Notes: generated by a model not told the origin, from the sequence alone. Positions 16,859 through 26,295 are shown, numbered from the stretch's first letter. The stretch: 64,000 nt of DNA from Rhodoplanes sp963724735 (GCA_963724735.1 CAVRVX010000005.1:1-64000); one strand, 5' to 3'. Translations and numbers: made by a program.

Positions 16859-17171
16859 GCGATCGGCCGGGGCCATAGCCGCGACAGTCGCCTCGGAAGT
16901 AAAGCGACGGCCGGATTCGCACCAGAAGCGTGTCCAATGCGAAACGTACAACCAAAGGATACGTGCCTCAGATGCCTCAAGCCCCTGAAAGGCTCTGGAT
17001 TGCCGCCAGGACGCCGCCAGGGCGTCACCCATGCGTTTTCTGGGCAAGGCTACGGAGGATTCAAGCCCTGGCAGGTCTCGGGCGCATGGGTGGGGCTCTG
17101 ACAAGCTAGGCGGGTGCTTGATCAGATCACTCGCAAAAATCGCAATCGCGACCACTTTGTCCGGAGCTATT
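16859..17171. other. gap between lipoprotein and integrase
   Basis: No gene or RNA recognised. This 313-base stretch lies downstream of both neighbours (they converge), so a two-way terminator is expected, but I saw no strong hairpin followed by T residues. Confidence 0.4.
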
Positions 17172-18389
17172 TCATCCTCTCAACGCGATCACGTTGCCGC
17201 CCTCGGGCGGGTGGACGATCGTGTCGATAAGGGTGGCAAGCCGATTCAGGGCGTCGGCCTTCTCATGGTCATAGCTGTGCCGGTCATAGACGCCCTCAAC
17301 GCCGGGAATCGCATGGCCAAGCACCCGTTCAGAGATATCCGGGCGCACACCGGCGCGCGACAACAGTGAGCGCGCGGTTCGCCGCAAATCGTGGAGAACC
17401 CAGCTCGGCATGTCGGGAAGCGCCTCGGCGAGCTTCTTGTCCAGCTCCTCCTTGCGTTGCGAATGCGAGTTGAAGTGACCCTTGCCGCTAGCCGCCGCGA
17501 ACACATACGGATTGTCAGCGATGCGCGGCTGCTTGGCGATGATGTCCAAGGCCGTCTGCGGCAGGCGCAGGTTCCCGGCATTGCCCTTCTCGCGGGGCTC
17601 GCTCGGGATGCGCCACTCGCCGTCAACGACGTGATCCCATTGCATGGTGGCGACCTTGTCGCGACGTTGTGCAGTCAACAGCAGCATTCGCGTGAGCGCG
17701 CCGAAGCTGCCCATGTCCTCGGTGGCGGCCCACAGGGCGCGGATTTCAGCGTCATTGAGGATGCGCTTGCCCTTGCGGTCGGCGGGCCTGTAGCGGTTCA
17801 TTCCCCGCACAACAGGGCTGGCATAGTCGTCATTGCGGGCTTGGTACCAGTGCATCAGCTTGCGGATAATGGCGAGGCAGAGATCGGCTTGCCGCGCCCC
17901 GTGATCATCCTCGATCTTGTCAAGCAGCGCCGTCACGTCCCCGCGTTTCAGCTCTCGGAACGCTCGCTGCTCCCACTGCGGCAGGATATATTTGTTGAGG
18001 CAGCGCTTGATCTCGCCCTGCGAGCGCAGCTTGTGCGCTTCCACATGGCGCTTGATGAAATCCTCGGCGACCTCGCGGAATGTACCCGCCTCGGCTTCCG
18101 CCAACCCCTTCTGCGGGTCGGCAAGGAAGCGGCGTGCCGCCTCCCTCGCCTCCTTCAGCTTGAGGATTGGATAGACCCCGAGCGGATGGGTACGCGGCTC
18201 GGTACGGGGTCTGCCCGTCTGCTTGTGCCTGCCCTTGACGTAGTAGAGCGCCCGCCACGTCTTGCGCCCCCCGTAGTTTACCCGCAGGACAAGACCGGGC
18301 ATGCCGGCATCGAAATAGTCGATCTGCTTGCCCTCGGGCGGTGGCTTGAGCTTGCGGACGCCGTCCTCAGTCAGATACTTGCGCGGCAC
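17172..18389 (-). CDS. tyrosine recombinase (phage-type integrase)
   Basis: Encodes 405 residues from a GTG at 18389 (GGGAG just upstream), the usual length for island integrases of the P4/DUF4102 type. The N-terminal DUF4102-like domain (MPRKYLTEDGVRKLKPP) is followed by a SAM-like core-binding domain (about 100-190) and the catalytic domain. The active set is visible: Arg in LLLTAQRRDKVATM, His and Arg in LHDLRRTARSLL, His in RVLGHAIPGVEG, Tyr in VYDRHSY. All residues are present, so it may be active. It lies at the border between the IS-rich region and core genes. Confidence 0.9.
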   Translation of the reverse strand: MPRKYLTEDGVRKLKPPPEGKQIDYFDAGMPGLVLRVNYGGRKTWRALYYVKGRHKQTGRPRTEPRTHPLGVYPILKLKEAREAARRFLADPQKGLAEAEAGTFREVAEDFIKRHVEAHKLRSQGEIKRCLNKYILPQWEQRAFRELKRGDVTALLDKIEDDHGARQADLCLAIIRKLMHWYQARNDDYASPVVRGMNRYRPADRKGKRILNDAEIRALWAATEDMGSFGALTRMLLLTAQRRDKVATMQWDHVVDGEWRIPSEPREKGNAGNLRLPQTALDIIAKQPRIADNPYVFAAASGKGHFNSHSQRKEELDKKLAEALPDMPSWVLHDLRRTARSLLSRAGVRPDISERVLGHAIPGVEGVYDRHSYDHEKADALNRLATLIDTIVHPPEGGNVIALRG

Positions 18390-18411
18390 TCCTAGTCTCC
18401 CAGACCGGCGA

Positions 18412-18433
18412 TTGATTATGTATTGACTATGTA
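18412..18433. repeat. tandem 11-bp repeat upstream of the integrase
   Basis: TTGATTATGTA is followed directly by TTGACTATGTA (one mismatch). The motif ATGTAAG at the end recurs inverted at 18505-18511 (CTTACAT). Such short repeats 20-120 bases upstream of an integrase could be arm-type binding sites, an excisionase site or the att core. Which one is not decidable here. Confidence 0.4.
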
Positions 18434-18572
18434 AGACGCCTGTTTCGGGGTGACAAGGGCTGCGTTGGAATGAGCAGGTTTGAGCGATCAGATAATTGAT
18501 ATTGCTTACATAACAGGCTTTGATTTGCGACGGGATGCGCTGGGCTGAATAGGGCAGGTGCCCGAATTAAGA

Positions 18573-19280
18573 TCAGGAGGGGCCGAAAACCCCGCGCAGA
18601 CGGATGACCCCCCATACGATCGGATTCCACTTCCGCCACACGCTTGCCGCTTCCTTGGACAGAACGCCGGTCACAACCTCCGGCGGCGGTCCGAACGCCT
18701 CCGGCATGCGCGCCGAGATGTGATCGTCGCCGAGCACGTTCCAGCGCGACGACCCTCCCATCATCGGCGATGAAATCGCATAGACCACGCGGCTGATGCG
18801 GGTCTCGCGAATCGGAAACGAGCACATCGGACAGGGCTCGACCGTCGAGTAGAGCGTGCAGTCTCGCAGATCGGTATTTGCAATCGCTTGCTGCGCCCGG
18901 GAAATGGCCACGATTTCGGCGTGCCGCGTCACATCGCCGTCGCGGCACACCTGATTGGTCGCCTCGGCAATGACGACGCCATCCCGGCAGATCACCGCGG
19001 CGAACGGCAACTCGCCCGCTTTCCCGGCCATCCGCGCCAGCTCGATGCATCTTTGCATCATCTGCAGATCGAGGGCCTCGCCCGCAGTCTGGTCCACGAG
19101 CTCGGCCTCTGCCCCTGCCAAACGCCTTCCAAAGAGACGCACGGTGTGACCCCAGGCCGCGCGCGACCAAAGGCCCAATCGCGGGGGGAGCGCGCGAAAG
19201 CGCTCAAGCCCACGAAATTGAGGCAAGCTGAAATACGATCTGATACGATGCGTAACGGGCAGTAGACGTTCCACCTTCAC
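18573..19280 (-). CDS. nucleoside deaminase (cytidine/deoxycytidylate deaminase fold)
   Basis: Encodes about 235 residues. The zinc site is clear: RHAEIVAI (His ligand and catalytic Glu) and PCPMC (two Cys ligands). It is larger than TadA (about 150 residues), with an N-terminal extension (YFSLPQFRGLERFRALPPR) and a C-terminal tail (SVWRKWNPIVWGVI). Guanine, cytosine or another nucleobase/nucleoside are possible substrates; the sequence does not decide. The start is uncertain: a GTG at 19280 was chosen, but the frame stays open to an ATG at 19370 without a good ribosome site. It is the first core-type gene right of the integrase. Confidence 0.8.
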   Translation of the reverse strand: MKVERLLPVTHRIRSYFSLPQFRGLERFRALPPRLGLWSRAAWGHTVRLFGRRLAGAEAELVDQTAGEALDLQMMQRCIELARMAGKAGELPFAAVICRDGVVIAEATNQVCRDGDVTRHAEIVAISRAQQAIANTDLRDCTLYSTVEPCPMCSFPIRETRISRVVYAISSPMMGGSSRWNVLGDDHISARMPEAFGPPPEVVTGVLSKEAASVWRKWNPIVWGVIRLRGVFGPS

Positions 19281-19493
19281 CTCGTGGCGGCTGGTTCCTT
19301 CACTCCTCCGAGGATCGACGACAATTCTGGCATTTTCGCCGAAGATCCAACGGCCTGCGTAGGGGCGCATTGGTGATCGTGGTGCGGCGCGGCCGGTAGA
19401 CTAAGTTGAACCCTCAACTTAGGCACGCGACAGTTTAGCTCTTGGCGGCATGACTTCGTTTCCGCCGCCGACATCATAGGAAAAACGCAGATC

Positions 19494-20246
19494 ATGGATC
19501 AACGGGCAGATCACGCCACTTTATTCTTGGTTAACCAGCGCGAAGCCTTGGGCCGCCCGAGCGCCCCCCATGGCCCGTTCCGTCGATTGCTGCGCGCCGT
19601 TATCCATTTCCTATCCTACCACCTCATCTTGAGCCGCCAAACAACCCGGGTCACCCGCGCGGCCGGATTTCGCCTGACCGTGCGCCCGACGGTGTTCCAT
19701 CCGCGCTATTTCATCAGCAGCGAGTGTTTTGCCGAGTTCATCGACGGGCTCGATCTCCGCGGCAAGTCCGTGGTCGATATTGGAACGGGGTCGGGCATTC
19801 TGGCGCTCGCGGCGGCCCGGGCGGGCGCCGAGTACGTGGTGGCGACGGACATCAACCCGAATGCGGCGCTTACCGCCGCCGACAATGCGCGCGCCAACGG
19901 CCTCGCCGCCGTCAACGCCGTGTGTTCGGACCTCCTCTCTGCGTTTGCGCCCCGTCCGCTCTTCGACATCGTCCTGTCAAGCCCGCCAAAACATGCGGGC
20001 GAGCCGCGCGACCTGGCCGATCGCGGCTGGCACGCGGGGCCGCATTACCGTGATGTTGCCGCGCTGTTCGAGCAAGCCCGTGAGCGGCTGAAGCCCGGCG
20101 GGCGGATTTACGTGATGGTCTCGTCGGACTCCGACCTCGCGCTGTTCGCTCAGTTGATCGAATGCGCCGGGCTGCGCGCCCGCCTCGTCCGCGAACATTC
20201 GATTTTCATCGAGTCGCTCATCATCTACGAACTGGTTGCGCGCTGA
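19494..20246 (+). CDS. class I SAM-dependent methyltransferase
   Basis: Encodes 250 residues. The SAM site VVDIGTGSGILAL (about residues 93-105), the acidic loop VATDINPNA (about 117-125) and the substrate-side motif VLSSPPKH (in place of NPPY) resemble PrmC/RlmG-type methyltransferases that modify amide or amine nitrogens. The target (protein Gln or RNA base) cannot be told. There is an N-terminal extension of about 70 residues. It stands alone, between a divergent deaminase gene and DUF983-surf1. Confidence 0.8.
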   Translation: MDQRADHATLFLVNQREALGRPSAPHGPFRRLLRAVIHFLSYHLILSRQTTRVTRAAGFRLTVRPTVFHPRYFISSECFAEFIDGLDLRGKSVVDIGTGSGILALAAARAGAEYVVATDINPNAALTAADNARANGLAAVNAVCSDLLSAFAPRPLFDIVLSSPPKHAGEPRDLADRGWHAGPHYRDVAALFEQARERLKPGGRIYVMVSSDSDLALFAQLIECAGLRARLVREHSIFIESLIIYELVAR

Positions 20247-20398
20247 TCCCGCGCGCCAGCGCCTGCATAACCGGCAGGCCTTCGGCACTCTGACTCACGC
20301 CGGTATTGCCAGTCATCGATTCGCACATACGTATAGAGCGCGCGGCCGCGGCTAGAGCGCGCGTTCCTCGAGATTCGAAACAGAAACAGAGCTCGCCA

Positions 20399-20785
20399 AT
20401 GGAGCCTCCTGCTTCACCGCCGACCAATCCGAGTCTCGCCGGCCTTGCCGGTCGCTGCCCCCGCTGCGGCAAAGGCAAGCTGTTCCAAGGCTTTCTCTCG
20501 GTCGCCCCGCGTTGCGAAGCCTGCGGGCTCGATTACGGCTTTATCGATTCAGGCGACGGGCCGGCCTTCTTCGTGATGACCTTTTCCGGATTTGTGGTGG
20601 TCGCCGCCGCGCTGATCGTCGAGGTTTTGTACCAGCCGCCCTTCTGGCTCCACGCCATGCTCTGGCTGCCGCTCATCCTGATCACCACGCTCGTTCCAAT
20701 CCGCCCACTCAAGGGGCTTCTGATCGGACTTCAATATCGCCACAAGGCCGCGGAGCAACAGTTTCGCTCCCGCCATGGCGCATGA
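20399..20785 (+). CDS. DUF983 family membrane protein
   Basis: Encodes 128 residues from ATG 20399. A zinc ribbon with CPRCGKGKLF and CEACGLDYG (about 18-48) is followed by two membrane helices (about 58-80 and 85-103), the DUF983 layout. The stop overlaps the start of surf1 in ATGA (20782-20785), so the two are translationally coupled. In related bacteria DUF983 and surf1 sit at the end of the aa3-type cytochrome c oxidase operon; no cox structural genes are present here. A longer frame begins at 20306, but its extra residues are atypical. Confidence 0.85.
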   Translation: MEPPASPPTNPSLAGLAGRCPRCGKGKLFQGFLSVAPRCEACGLDYGFIDSGDGPAFFVMTFSGFVVVAAALIVEVLYQPPFWLHAMLWLPLILITTLVPIRPLKGLLIGLQYRHKAAEQQFRSRHGA

Positions 20786-21543
20786 AGGCGGTCGAGCCGC
20801 GCCGCGACAACCCTCGCAACCCCCTGTTGCCGGGTCTGGCCGCGCTTGCCGCATTTCTCGTGCTTGTCGGGCTCGGCACCTGGCAGCTTCAACGCAAGGC
20901 CTGGAAGGATGGGCTCATCGCCACCCTGAGCGAGCGCCTCGCCGCGCCTCCTTTGCCGCTGCCCGACCGCGCACAGTGGCCGGAGCTTGACCGTGACCGC
21001 TTCGAATTCACGCGGGTCAGGTTTCCCGCCGAGTTTGTGCACGACCGGGAGGCGCTGGTCTATTCCGTCGGATCGACGCTGAGGACGGGAGCGCCGACCG
21101 GGCCCGGCTACTTGGTGTTCACGCCGGCACGGCTTACGGGCGGCGGGTTCGTGTTGGTCAATCGCGGCTTCGTGTCCGACGCACTGCGCGATCCGGCGAG
21201 CCGCGCCGCAGGTCAGACTGCGGGACCGGTCGAAATCATCGGCGTCATGCGCTGGCCGGATCCGCCGTCGGCCTTCACACCCGCCGCGGAGCCGACCCGG
21301 AACCTGTGGTACGCCCGCGACCCCGCGGCGATCGCCGCCGCCAAGAACATCGAAGCGGTGCCATTCTATATCGAACAAGAAGCGCCGACGCCTGCCGGCG
21401 GATCGCCCCGGCCGGCGCGCCTTCAGCCGACCCTGCCGAACAGCCACCTGCAATATGCGATCACGTGGTACGGCCTCGCCGCCGCCCTCCTTGGCGTGTT
21501 CGCGATCTGGGCCGTCCGACGTTTCAAAGCGCGGACCGGCTGA
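20782..21543 (+). CDS. SURF1 family cytochrome oxidase assembly protein
   Basis: Encodes 253 residues. It has the SURF1 layout: an N-terminal membrane helix (AALAAFLVLVGLGTWQLQRK, with the family's GTWQLQRK motif), a periplasmic domain with GYLVFTPARL and GGFVLVNRGFV, the LQPTLPNSHLQYAITWYGLA motif, and a C-terminal helix. SURF1 helps insert heme a into cytochrome c oxidase subunit I. The start overlaps the DUF983 stop by four bases. The gene converges on the DUF4175 protein gene with 32 bases between. Confidence 0.93.
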   Translation: MKAVEPRRDNPRNPLLPGLAALAAFLVLVGLGTWQLQRKAWKDGLIATLSERLAAPPLPLPDRAQWPELDRDRFEFTRVRFPAEFVHDREALVYSVGSTLRTGAPTGPGYLVFTPARLTGGGFVLVNRGFVSDALRDPASRAAGQTAGPVEIIGVMRWPDPPSAFTPAAEPTRNLWYARDPAAIAAAKNIEAVPFYIEQEAPTPAGGSPRPARLQPTLPNSHLQYAITWYGLAAALLGVFAIWAVRRFKARTG

Positions 21544-21575
21544 TCCGCGATGGAAAGGCGCAAGGAAAACCGGTC

Positions 21576-24113
21576 TCAATAATCGCGCAGCAGCCGCTCG
21601 ATGTATTCGAGTTCGAGCTGCGGCCGCAGCGGATCGGCGAAGCGCCGGCGCAACTCTTCCAGGATGCGTCGCGCGCGCTGAACGTCGATCTCGCCGGGCA
21701 CTTTGACTGACGTGTCGTCGCCGTAATCGCGCCCGCGCAAGGGGCGGCCGAGCGGATCGGTATCTTGCTGCGCCCGCCCCTGGCCGAGCCGCCCGAGCTG
21801 GCCGGGACCGGCACCCTGTCCCATCTGCTGCTGCAATTGCTGCGCAAGTCCCTGCGCGCCGCGGCGCAGCGCATCGAGCGCCCGGCCCTGGCTGTCAACC
21901 GCCCCATCGGCGTCGCTTTGCCCGAGCGATTGGGCGGCGTCGCCCATCGCATCGTCGGCGCGCCCGAGAGAATCGCCTTGCTGGCCGTCCTGCGACTGGC
22001 CGAGGCCGCGCTGCTTGAGCTGCTCCATCAAGCGCTTGAGCTGATCGCGCAGCGCCTGCTGGTTCTGCTGCAAGTCACTATACGCATTCGGGTCGCCCGG
22101 CTGTTGGCCCTGCTGGCCTTGGCGCTGCTGGCCGCGTTGCCCGCGCCGCTGGTCCTGGCCTTGCTGGAAGGTCCGGTCGCGCAGCTGTTGCTGCCGCCGG
22201 ATCATGTTGCCGAGCTCGTCGAGCGCCGACATCATGTCGTCATCGCCATCTCCGCCTTGCATCCCGGGGCGAGCCATCTGCAAATTCTCGAGCATCGACT
22301 GCAGCTGCTCGAGCAGCGCCCGTGCGGCGTCTTTTGCGCCCGATCGCGCGAGTTGTTCGAGCCGGTCGAGCATGCTGCGCAGGTCCTGCGAGCGAAGCTG
22401 TTGCGCATTGGGGTCGAGCGGCTTGGCGAGCTGCGGATTCTTGCGCAGCTCCTCGGCCAGCGCCTGCAGGAATTTGTCGAGCGCGGCGCGCAACTCGTCC
22501 ATGAGCCGCTTGATTTCCTCGTCGCTGGCGCCGCGTTCCAGCGCCTGGCGGAGCCGCTCCTCCGCCGCGCGCAACTGCGCCTCGGCGTCCGACACATCGC
22601 CGTCTTCGAGCTGAGTCGCCATCGCCCACAATTCTTGAACGACTTCGCGCAGATCGGCGTCAGATTTGGCGCGGGCGAGCAGCCAGTAGATCGAGCGCAG
22701 GCCGATATACACGCCAGGCTCCGGCATGAATTGTTCGGGCGCAATCGCCAAAGCGTCGAGCGCGATCGTCACGCGGTCGCGCGCATCGGCGTCGAGCGCA
22801 AGCTCCCGTCGCTGCTCGATCAATGCGCGGGCAAGCGGCTTGACGAAGATCCGCTCGGGCAGACGCAGCTCGAAGGGGACGCTGCGGCCCTCGTTCTTCG
22901 CCTCGTCGCGGGCGATCAGCGTCATCGTCACTTCGGCGCCGGCCCACGGATGATCCGTGATGTCCTTGATCGTCTGCCCGACGCCGTTCCTGGTCCGCGT
23001 CTGCGGGAGCACGAGGGAGAAATCCGGCGGGTCGAATAGTGCACGAGGCTGCGCCTTTCCGCCCTTCCGCGCAAAGCTCGCACGCGCATCCACCACGCCG
23101 TAATCGTCCTCCAGCCGGTAGGACAGTTGCAGCGCGCCGCGCGCCTGCTGCTCGGGGTCCTTCGCCAGGACAATCGTTGGCGCATGGTCGGGAACCGCTT
23201 TGAAGGCCCAGACGAGGTCGTGACCGACGCCGCGCAATGCGGCCGTCCCGTTATCCGTGATCGTGAACCGCCGCTCCTCGGCCCCGGCGGGGACCTTCGC
23301 TTGCGGGTCGGCGCCGGCGCCGGCAAGCCCGCCAGAGGTCACCACGTCAAATTTGACGTCGCCGCTCGCGCGCACCACCAGCACGCTGCCGGCCGGAACC
23401 GCAATCGGCGGCGCCGCCTCCGCCGCGTGCTCGCCCGGACGAACGCCCGGCAACATCACCGGCGGCCGTCCCGTATAGGCCGGCGGCGACACCCATGCGT
23501 CGAGGCGGAAATTGACCGGCGTCACGACGCCATGCCAGTCGAACGCCGCGGCGATGCGCCGCATGCGCTGATCGCCCGCCGCAAAAAATGCGGCCACGCA
23601 GAGGATCAGCACCAGCGCTCGCAGTGCGGCCGGATCCTGCAGCGCCAGACGCGGCGCCGGCCATCCCGCCTTGAGCGCGCGTGCGGCGGCGAGCGATCGC
23701 GCAATATGAGTTTCCCACAACGCGACCGCCCAGGGGTCGCCCCGCGGACTTGCGATCGTGTCGACCACGGCCGTCGCGGGCCGGTGCGCGAGCCCGGAAC
23801 TGCGATCGAGCCGTTGCAATGCCTCCTCAATCGAGGGAGGCCGGACCTTCGCAAGGAGCGCCAGCGACGCTGCGAGGAGCAGCCCGAAGACAACTACCCC
23901 GATCAGCCGGCCGGCCGGCGGAAGCTGGAGCCACAGCCCGAACCACGAAGCGGCAAGGAACAGTCCGACCACCGTCGCCGACAACGCGAGTGCAGGCCAT
24001 AGCCGCTCCCACAGCAAAGACCAACGCGCCCGCGTCAGAGCCGGCTCGACAAAGGCCAGTGCCCGGTCGGGGCGAGCTGCATTAGCCCGTCTAGCCGGGG
24101 GAGGTCCGATCAA
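21576..24113 (-). CDS. DUF4175 / TIGR02302 family membrane protein
   Basis: Encodes 845 residues, normal for this alphaproteobacterial family. The N-terminus has three hydrophobic helices (about 34-62, 66-86 and 170-185). Residues about 200-420 are a beta-rich periplasmic-type region and about 440-640 are helical with heptad-like patterning. Residues about 645-760 are very rich in Gln and Gly (for example QQRQGQQGQQPGD), and the C-terminus RRILEELRRRFADP is conserved-looking. Function unknown; it may be an envelope protein. The predicted start is TTG at 24113. It is followed by lysA upstream on the same strand, as in relatives. Confidence 0.85.
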   Translation of the reverse strand: MIGPPPARRANAARPDRALAFVEPALTRARWSLLWERLWPALALSATVVGLFLAASWFGLWLQLPPAGRLIGVVVFGLLLAASLALLAKVRPPSIEEALQRLDRSSGLAHRPATAVVDTIASPRGDPWAVALWETHIARSLAAARALKAGWPAPRLALQDPAALRALVLILCVAAFFAAGDQRMRRIAAAFDWHGVVTPVNFRLDAWVSPPAYTGRPPVMLPGVRPGEHAAEAAPPIAVPAGSVLVVRASGDVKFDVVTSGGLAGAGADPQAKVPAGAEERRFTITDNGTAALRGVGHDLVWAFKAVPDHAPTIVLAKDPEQQARGALQLSYRLEDDYGVVDARASFARKGGKAQPRALFDPPDFSLVLPQTRTRNGVGQTIKDITDHPWAGAEVTMTLIARDEAKNEGRSVPFELRLPERIFVKPLARALIEQRRELALDADARDRVTIALDALAIAPEQFMPEPGVYIGLRSIYWLLARAKSDADLREVVQELWAMATQLEDGDVSDAEAQLRAAEERLRQALERGASDEEIKRLMDELRAALDKFLQALAEELRKNPQLAKPLDPNAQQLRSQDLRSMLDRLEQLARSGAKDAARALLEQLQSMLENLQMARPGMQGGDGDDDMMSALDELGNMIRRQQQLRDRTFQQGQDQRRGQRGQQRQGQQGQQPGDPNAYSDLQQNQQALRDQLKRLMEQLKQRGLGQSQDGQQGDSLGRADDAMGDAAQSLGQSDADGAVDSQGRALDALRRGAQGLAQQLQQQMGQGAGPGQLGRLGQGRAQQDTDPLGRPLRGRDYGDDTSVKVPGEIDVQRARRILEELRRRFADPLRPQLELEYIERLLRDY

Positions 24114-24316
24114 TCTCGGGTTCTCGGTGCGAATGCCTTGGTCTCGACTTTAGGTGACCGCGATCTGATAACACGTCCATCGGCGCAAACTGGCATTCGG
24201 CCGCGGCCGAATTGCGTCACTTCACGCAGATGTCAGCGCTGCGGGATGCACGTTCCGGGCCACGCACAGGCGGTGCCCGGGACCCCGACTGACAACGATC
24301 CGCCGAAAACCTGCGG

Positions 24317-25585
24317 TCACAGCCACGGCGGCAGGCGGTCGAGGGCGATCAGCGCATCGGTCTCGACGCGGGGCCGCACCAGCGCCCAATGCGGGCCGTG
24401 CACCATGATTTCCGGCACGAGCGGGCGCGTATTGTAGGTGCCGGCCTGCACCGCGCCATAGGCCCCCGCCGACATGATCGCGAGCAGATCGCCCGCGGCA
24501 GGCTCGACCATCTCGCGGTCGAGGGCGAGGAAATCGCCCAATTCGCAGACCGGACCGACAATGTCGGCGACCAGACGCTTTGCATCGGCGCGCGGCTCGC
24601 GGATCGGCCGGACGGCGTGATGCGCCTCATAGAGCGTCGGACGGACGAGATCGTTCATCGCCGCGTCGACTATGACGAAGGTCTTCGCGTCGCCGCGCTT
24701 TACATAGATGACCCGCGTCACCAGGACGCCGGCATTGCCGACGAGGAGCCGGCCGGGTTCGAAGATCAGCGTGCAGCCGAGCGCCCGCGTCGCACGTTTG
24801 ACCACCTCGGCATAGGCTTCCGGATGCGGCGGCTGCTCGTCATCCTCGTCGCGGTACGGGATTCCCAAGCCGCCGCCGAGATCGACATGCTCGATCGCAT
24901 AGCCGTCCCCGCGCAGGGTGTGCACGAAGTCGGACAACAGCGCGAAAGCATCGTCGAACGGCTCCAGCGTGGTGATCTGGCTGCCGATATGCATATCGAC
25001 GCCCGTGATCCGCACACCGGGGAGTTTCGCTGCGCGAGCATAGACGTCGCGGGCGCGGCTGATCGGAATGCCGAACTTGTTCTCCGCCTTGCCGGTTGCG
25101 ATCTTGGCATGCGTCCTCGCGTCGATGTCGGGATTGACGCGAAGCGACACGCGCGCGGTCTGCCCCTTCGCAGCAGCGACCGACGACAGCAGGTCAAGCT
25201 CGGGTTCGGACTCGACATTAACGCACAGAATACCTTCGCCGATGGCGGCCGCGAGCTCGGCCGCAGTCTTGCCCACGCCTGAAAACATGATTTTGCCCGG
25301 CGGAATGCCGGCGGCGCGGGCGCGCTTGAGTTCGCCGCCGGAGACGACATCGGCGCCCGCGCCCAGCCGCGCCAGGGTCTTGATCACCGCCTGGTTGGAA
25401 TTCGCCTTCATGGCGTAGCAGATGAGCGAGGGGACATCCGCGAACGCGTCGGTGAAGACGCGATAGTGACGTTCAAGGGTCGCCGTGGAGTAGCAATAGA
25501 ATGGCGTGCCGACCGCGTCCGCGAGCCGGACAAGGTCGACCCCCTCGGCGTGAAGGACGCCGTTGCAATAGGCAAAATGGTGCAT
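24317..25585 (-). CDS. lysA: diaminopimelate decarboxylase
   Basis: Encodes 422 residues, typical length. It is a PLP enzyme of the alanine-racemase fold (type III): YAMKANSN places the cofactor lysine at Lys60, HIGSQI is in the barrel, and VCELGD carries the catalytic Cys from the partner subunit. It converts meso-diaminopimelate to lysine, the last step of lysine synthesis, and draws on a peptidoglycan precursor. LptM lies 97 bases upstream on the same strand and argH further up, the usual order in Hyphomicrobiales. Confidence 0.95.
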   Translation of the reverse strand: MHHFAYCNGVLHAEGVDLVRLADAVGTPFYCYSTATLERHYRVFTDAFADVPSLICYAMKANSNQAVIKTLARLGAGADVVSGGELKRARAAGIPPGKIMFSGVGKTAAELAAAIGEGILCVNVESEPELDLLSSVAAAKGQTARVSLRVNPDIDARTHAKIATGKAENKFGIPISRARDVYARAAKLPGVRITGVDMHIGSQITTLEPFDDAFALLSDFVHTLRGDGYAIEHVDLGGGLGIPYRDEDDEQPPHPEAYAEVVKRATRALGCTLIFEPGRLLVGNAGVLVTRVIYVKRGDAKTFVIVDAAMNDLVRPTLYEAHHAVRPIREPRADAKRLVADIVGPVCELGDFLALDREMVEPAAGDLLAIMSAGAYGAVQAGTYNTRPLVPEIMVHGPHWALVRPRVETDALIALDRLPPWL

Positions 25586-25682
25586 TGGCCTGCGCTGCGG
25601 CGCTACTCAGCATGCGGACGAATTCTGCCGGCCATGCCGGCAGGACGGAAGCCATTGCGATACGAGCGCCATGGTCCGAAAG

Positions 25683-25922
25683 TCAATTGAGAAGCGGGTC
25701 GAGCACGAAGGTTCGATTTCGCGCCGGCGGCTGCGGCGCGGGAGCGTTCTGCGGCGCCGACTGGCCCCAGGAGCGGGGGTCGTTTGACTCCGTTGGAGCG
25801 GGCGTTGCGCTTGCGGATGGGGGATCGAGGTCCGCCTTTCGCCCGCACGCGGCCAGGCCGAGGGCGGCGACGAGCCCGAACAGCATCAGACTATGCACCA
25901 GCCAGCGATCACCCCGACGCAT
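25683..25922 (-). CDS. lptM: LptM-like small lipoprotein
   Basis: Encodes 79 residues from ATG 25922 (GAGGGGG upstream). A signal peptide ends in LGLAACGRKADLDPP: lipobox LAAC, then the G(R/K)K.(D/P)L..P motif of the LptM/YifL family. The mature chain is Pro/Ala/Asn-rich and ends FVLDPLLN. In E. coli LptM helps oxidise and mature the LptD/E translocon; carrying that role over is inference from the motif and from the lysA-lptM neighbourhood, which is conserved. Confidence 0.85.
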   Translation of the reverse strand: MRRGDRWLVHSLMLFGLVAALGLAACGRKADLDPPSASATPAPTESNDPRSWGQSAPQNAPAPQPPARNRTFVLDPLLN

Positions 25923-26295
25923 GGCGTCTACCCCCTCATCCGGCGTCAACATAAAGCATTTCGCACGAAAGTGCGAACATTCCACCAACGCATCCTGCGC
26001 CCAAGATCCATGCGACCGCCTGCCTCTGGTCGATCACATCAGAACCGCTCGACGAGATTGAGGCCGGAGCGCGGTAGGATGATGCCCGAAACGACGCCTT
26101 GCACGGACGAAAAGGAACCCGTGGTCACAATCTGCGTCTACGCCGCGCAACCCCACACTGGGCGGACTGTTGACCGAAGGTGCGGCAATTGACCTCCGGT
26201 CGCCGACCACGGCAGGCCGGGATGCATTGCGACTTATCAGGCCTGATGGACTGCCGCATCCCTTAAGCCGATGGCGCCCCAACGACGCCGCCGAC
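25923..26295. other. argH-lptM intergenic region
   Basis: 373 bases without a recognisable gene. Open frames here are antisense extensions with Arg-rich composition. The region should hold the promoter for lptM-lysA; no specific site could be assigned. Confidence 0.4.

Larger units (their letters stand above)
1..18420. other. accessory region, probable decaying genomic island
   Basis: This stretch is packed with transposases from at least four families, transposase remnants and broken genes, and ends at a phage-type integrase. From 18,573 rightward the genes are intact housekeeping genes with tight spacing. The contrast and the integrase at the junction are seen directly. That the region is one island that entered through that integrase is inference: the left boundary lies outside the window or cannot be seen, and no tRNA or flanking att duplication was found. 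Confidence 0.5.

Noticed and set aside
16859..17171. tRNA gene or att site downstream of the integrase
   Set aside because: No sequence here folds as a cloverleaf with a proper T-arm and no duplicate of it was found in the window.
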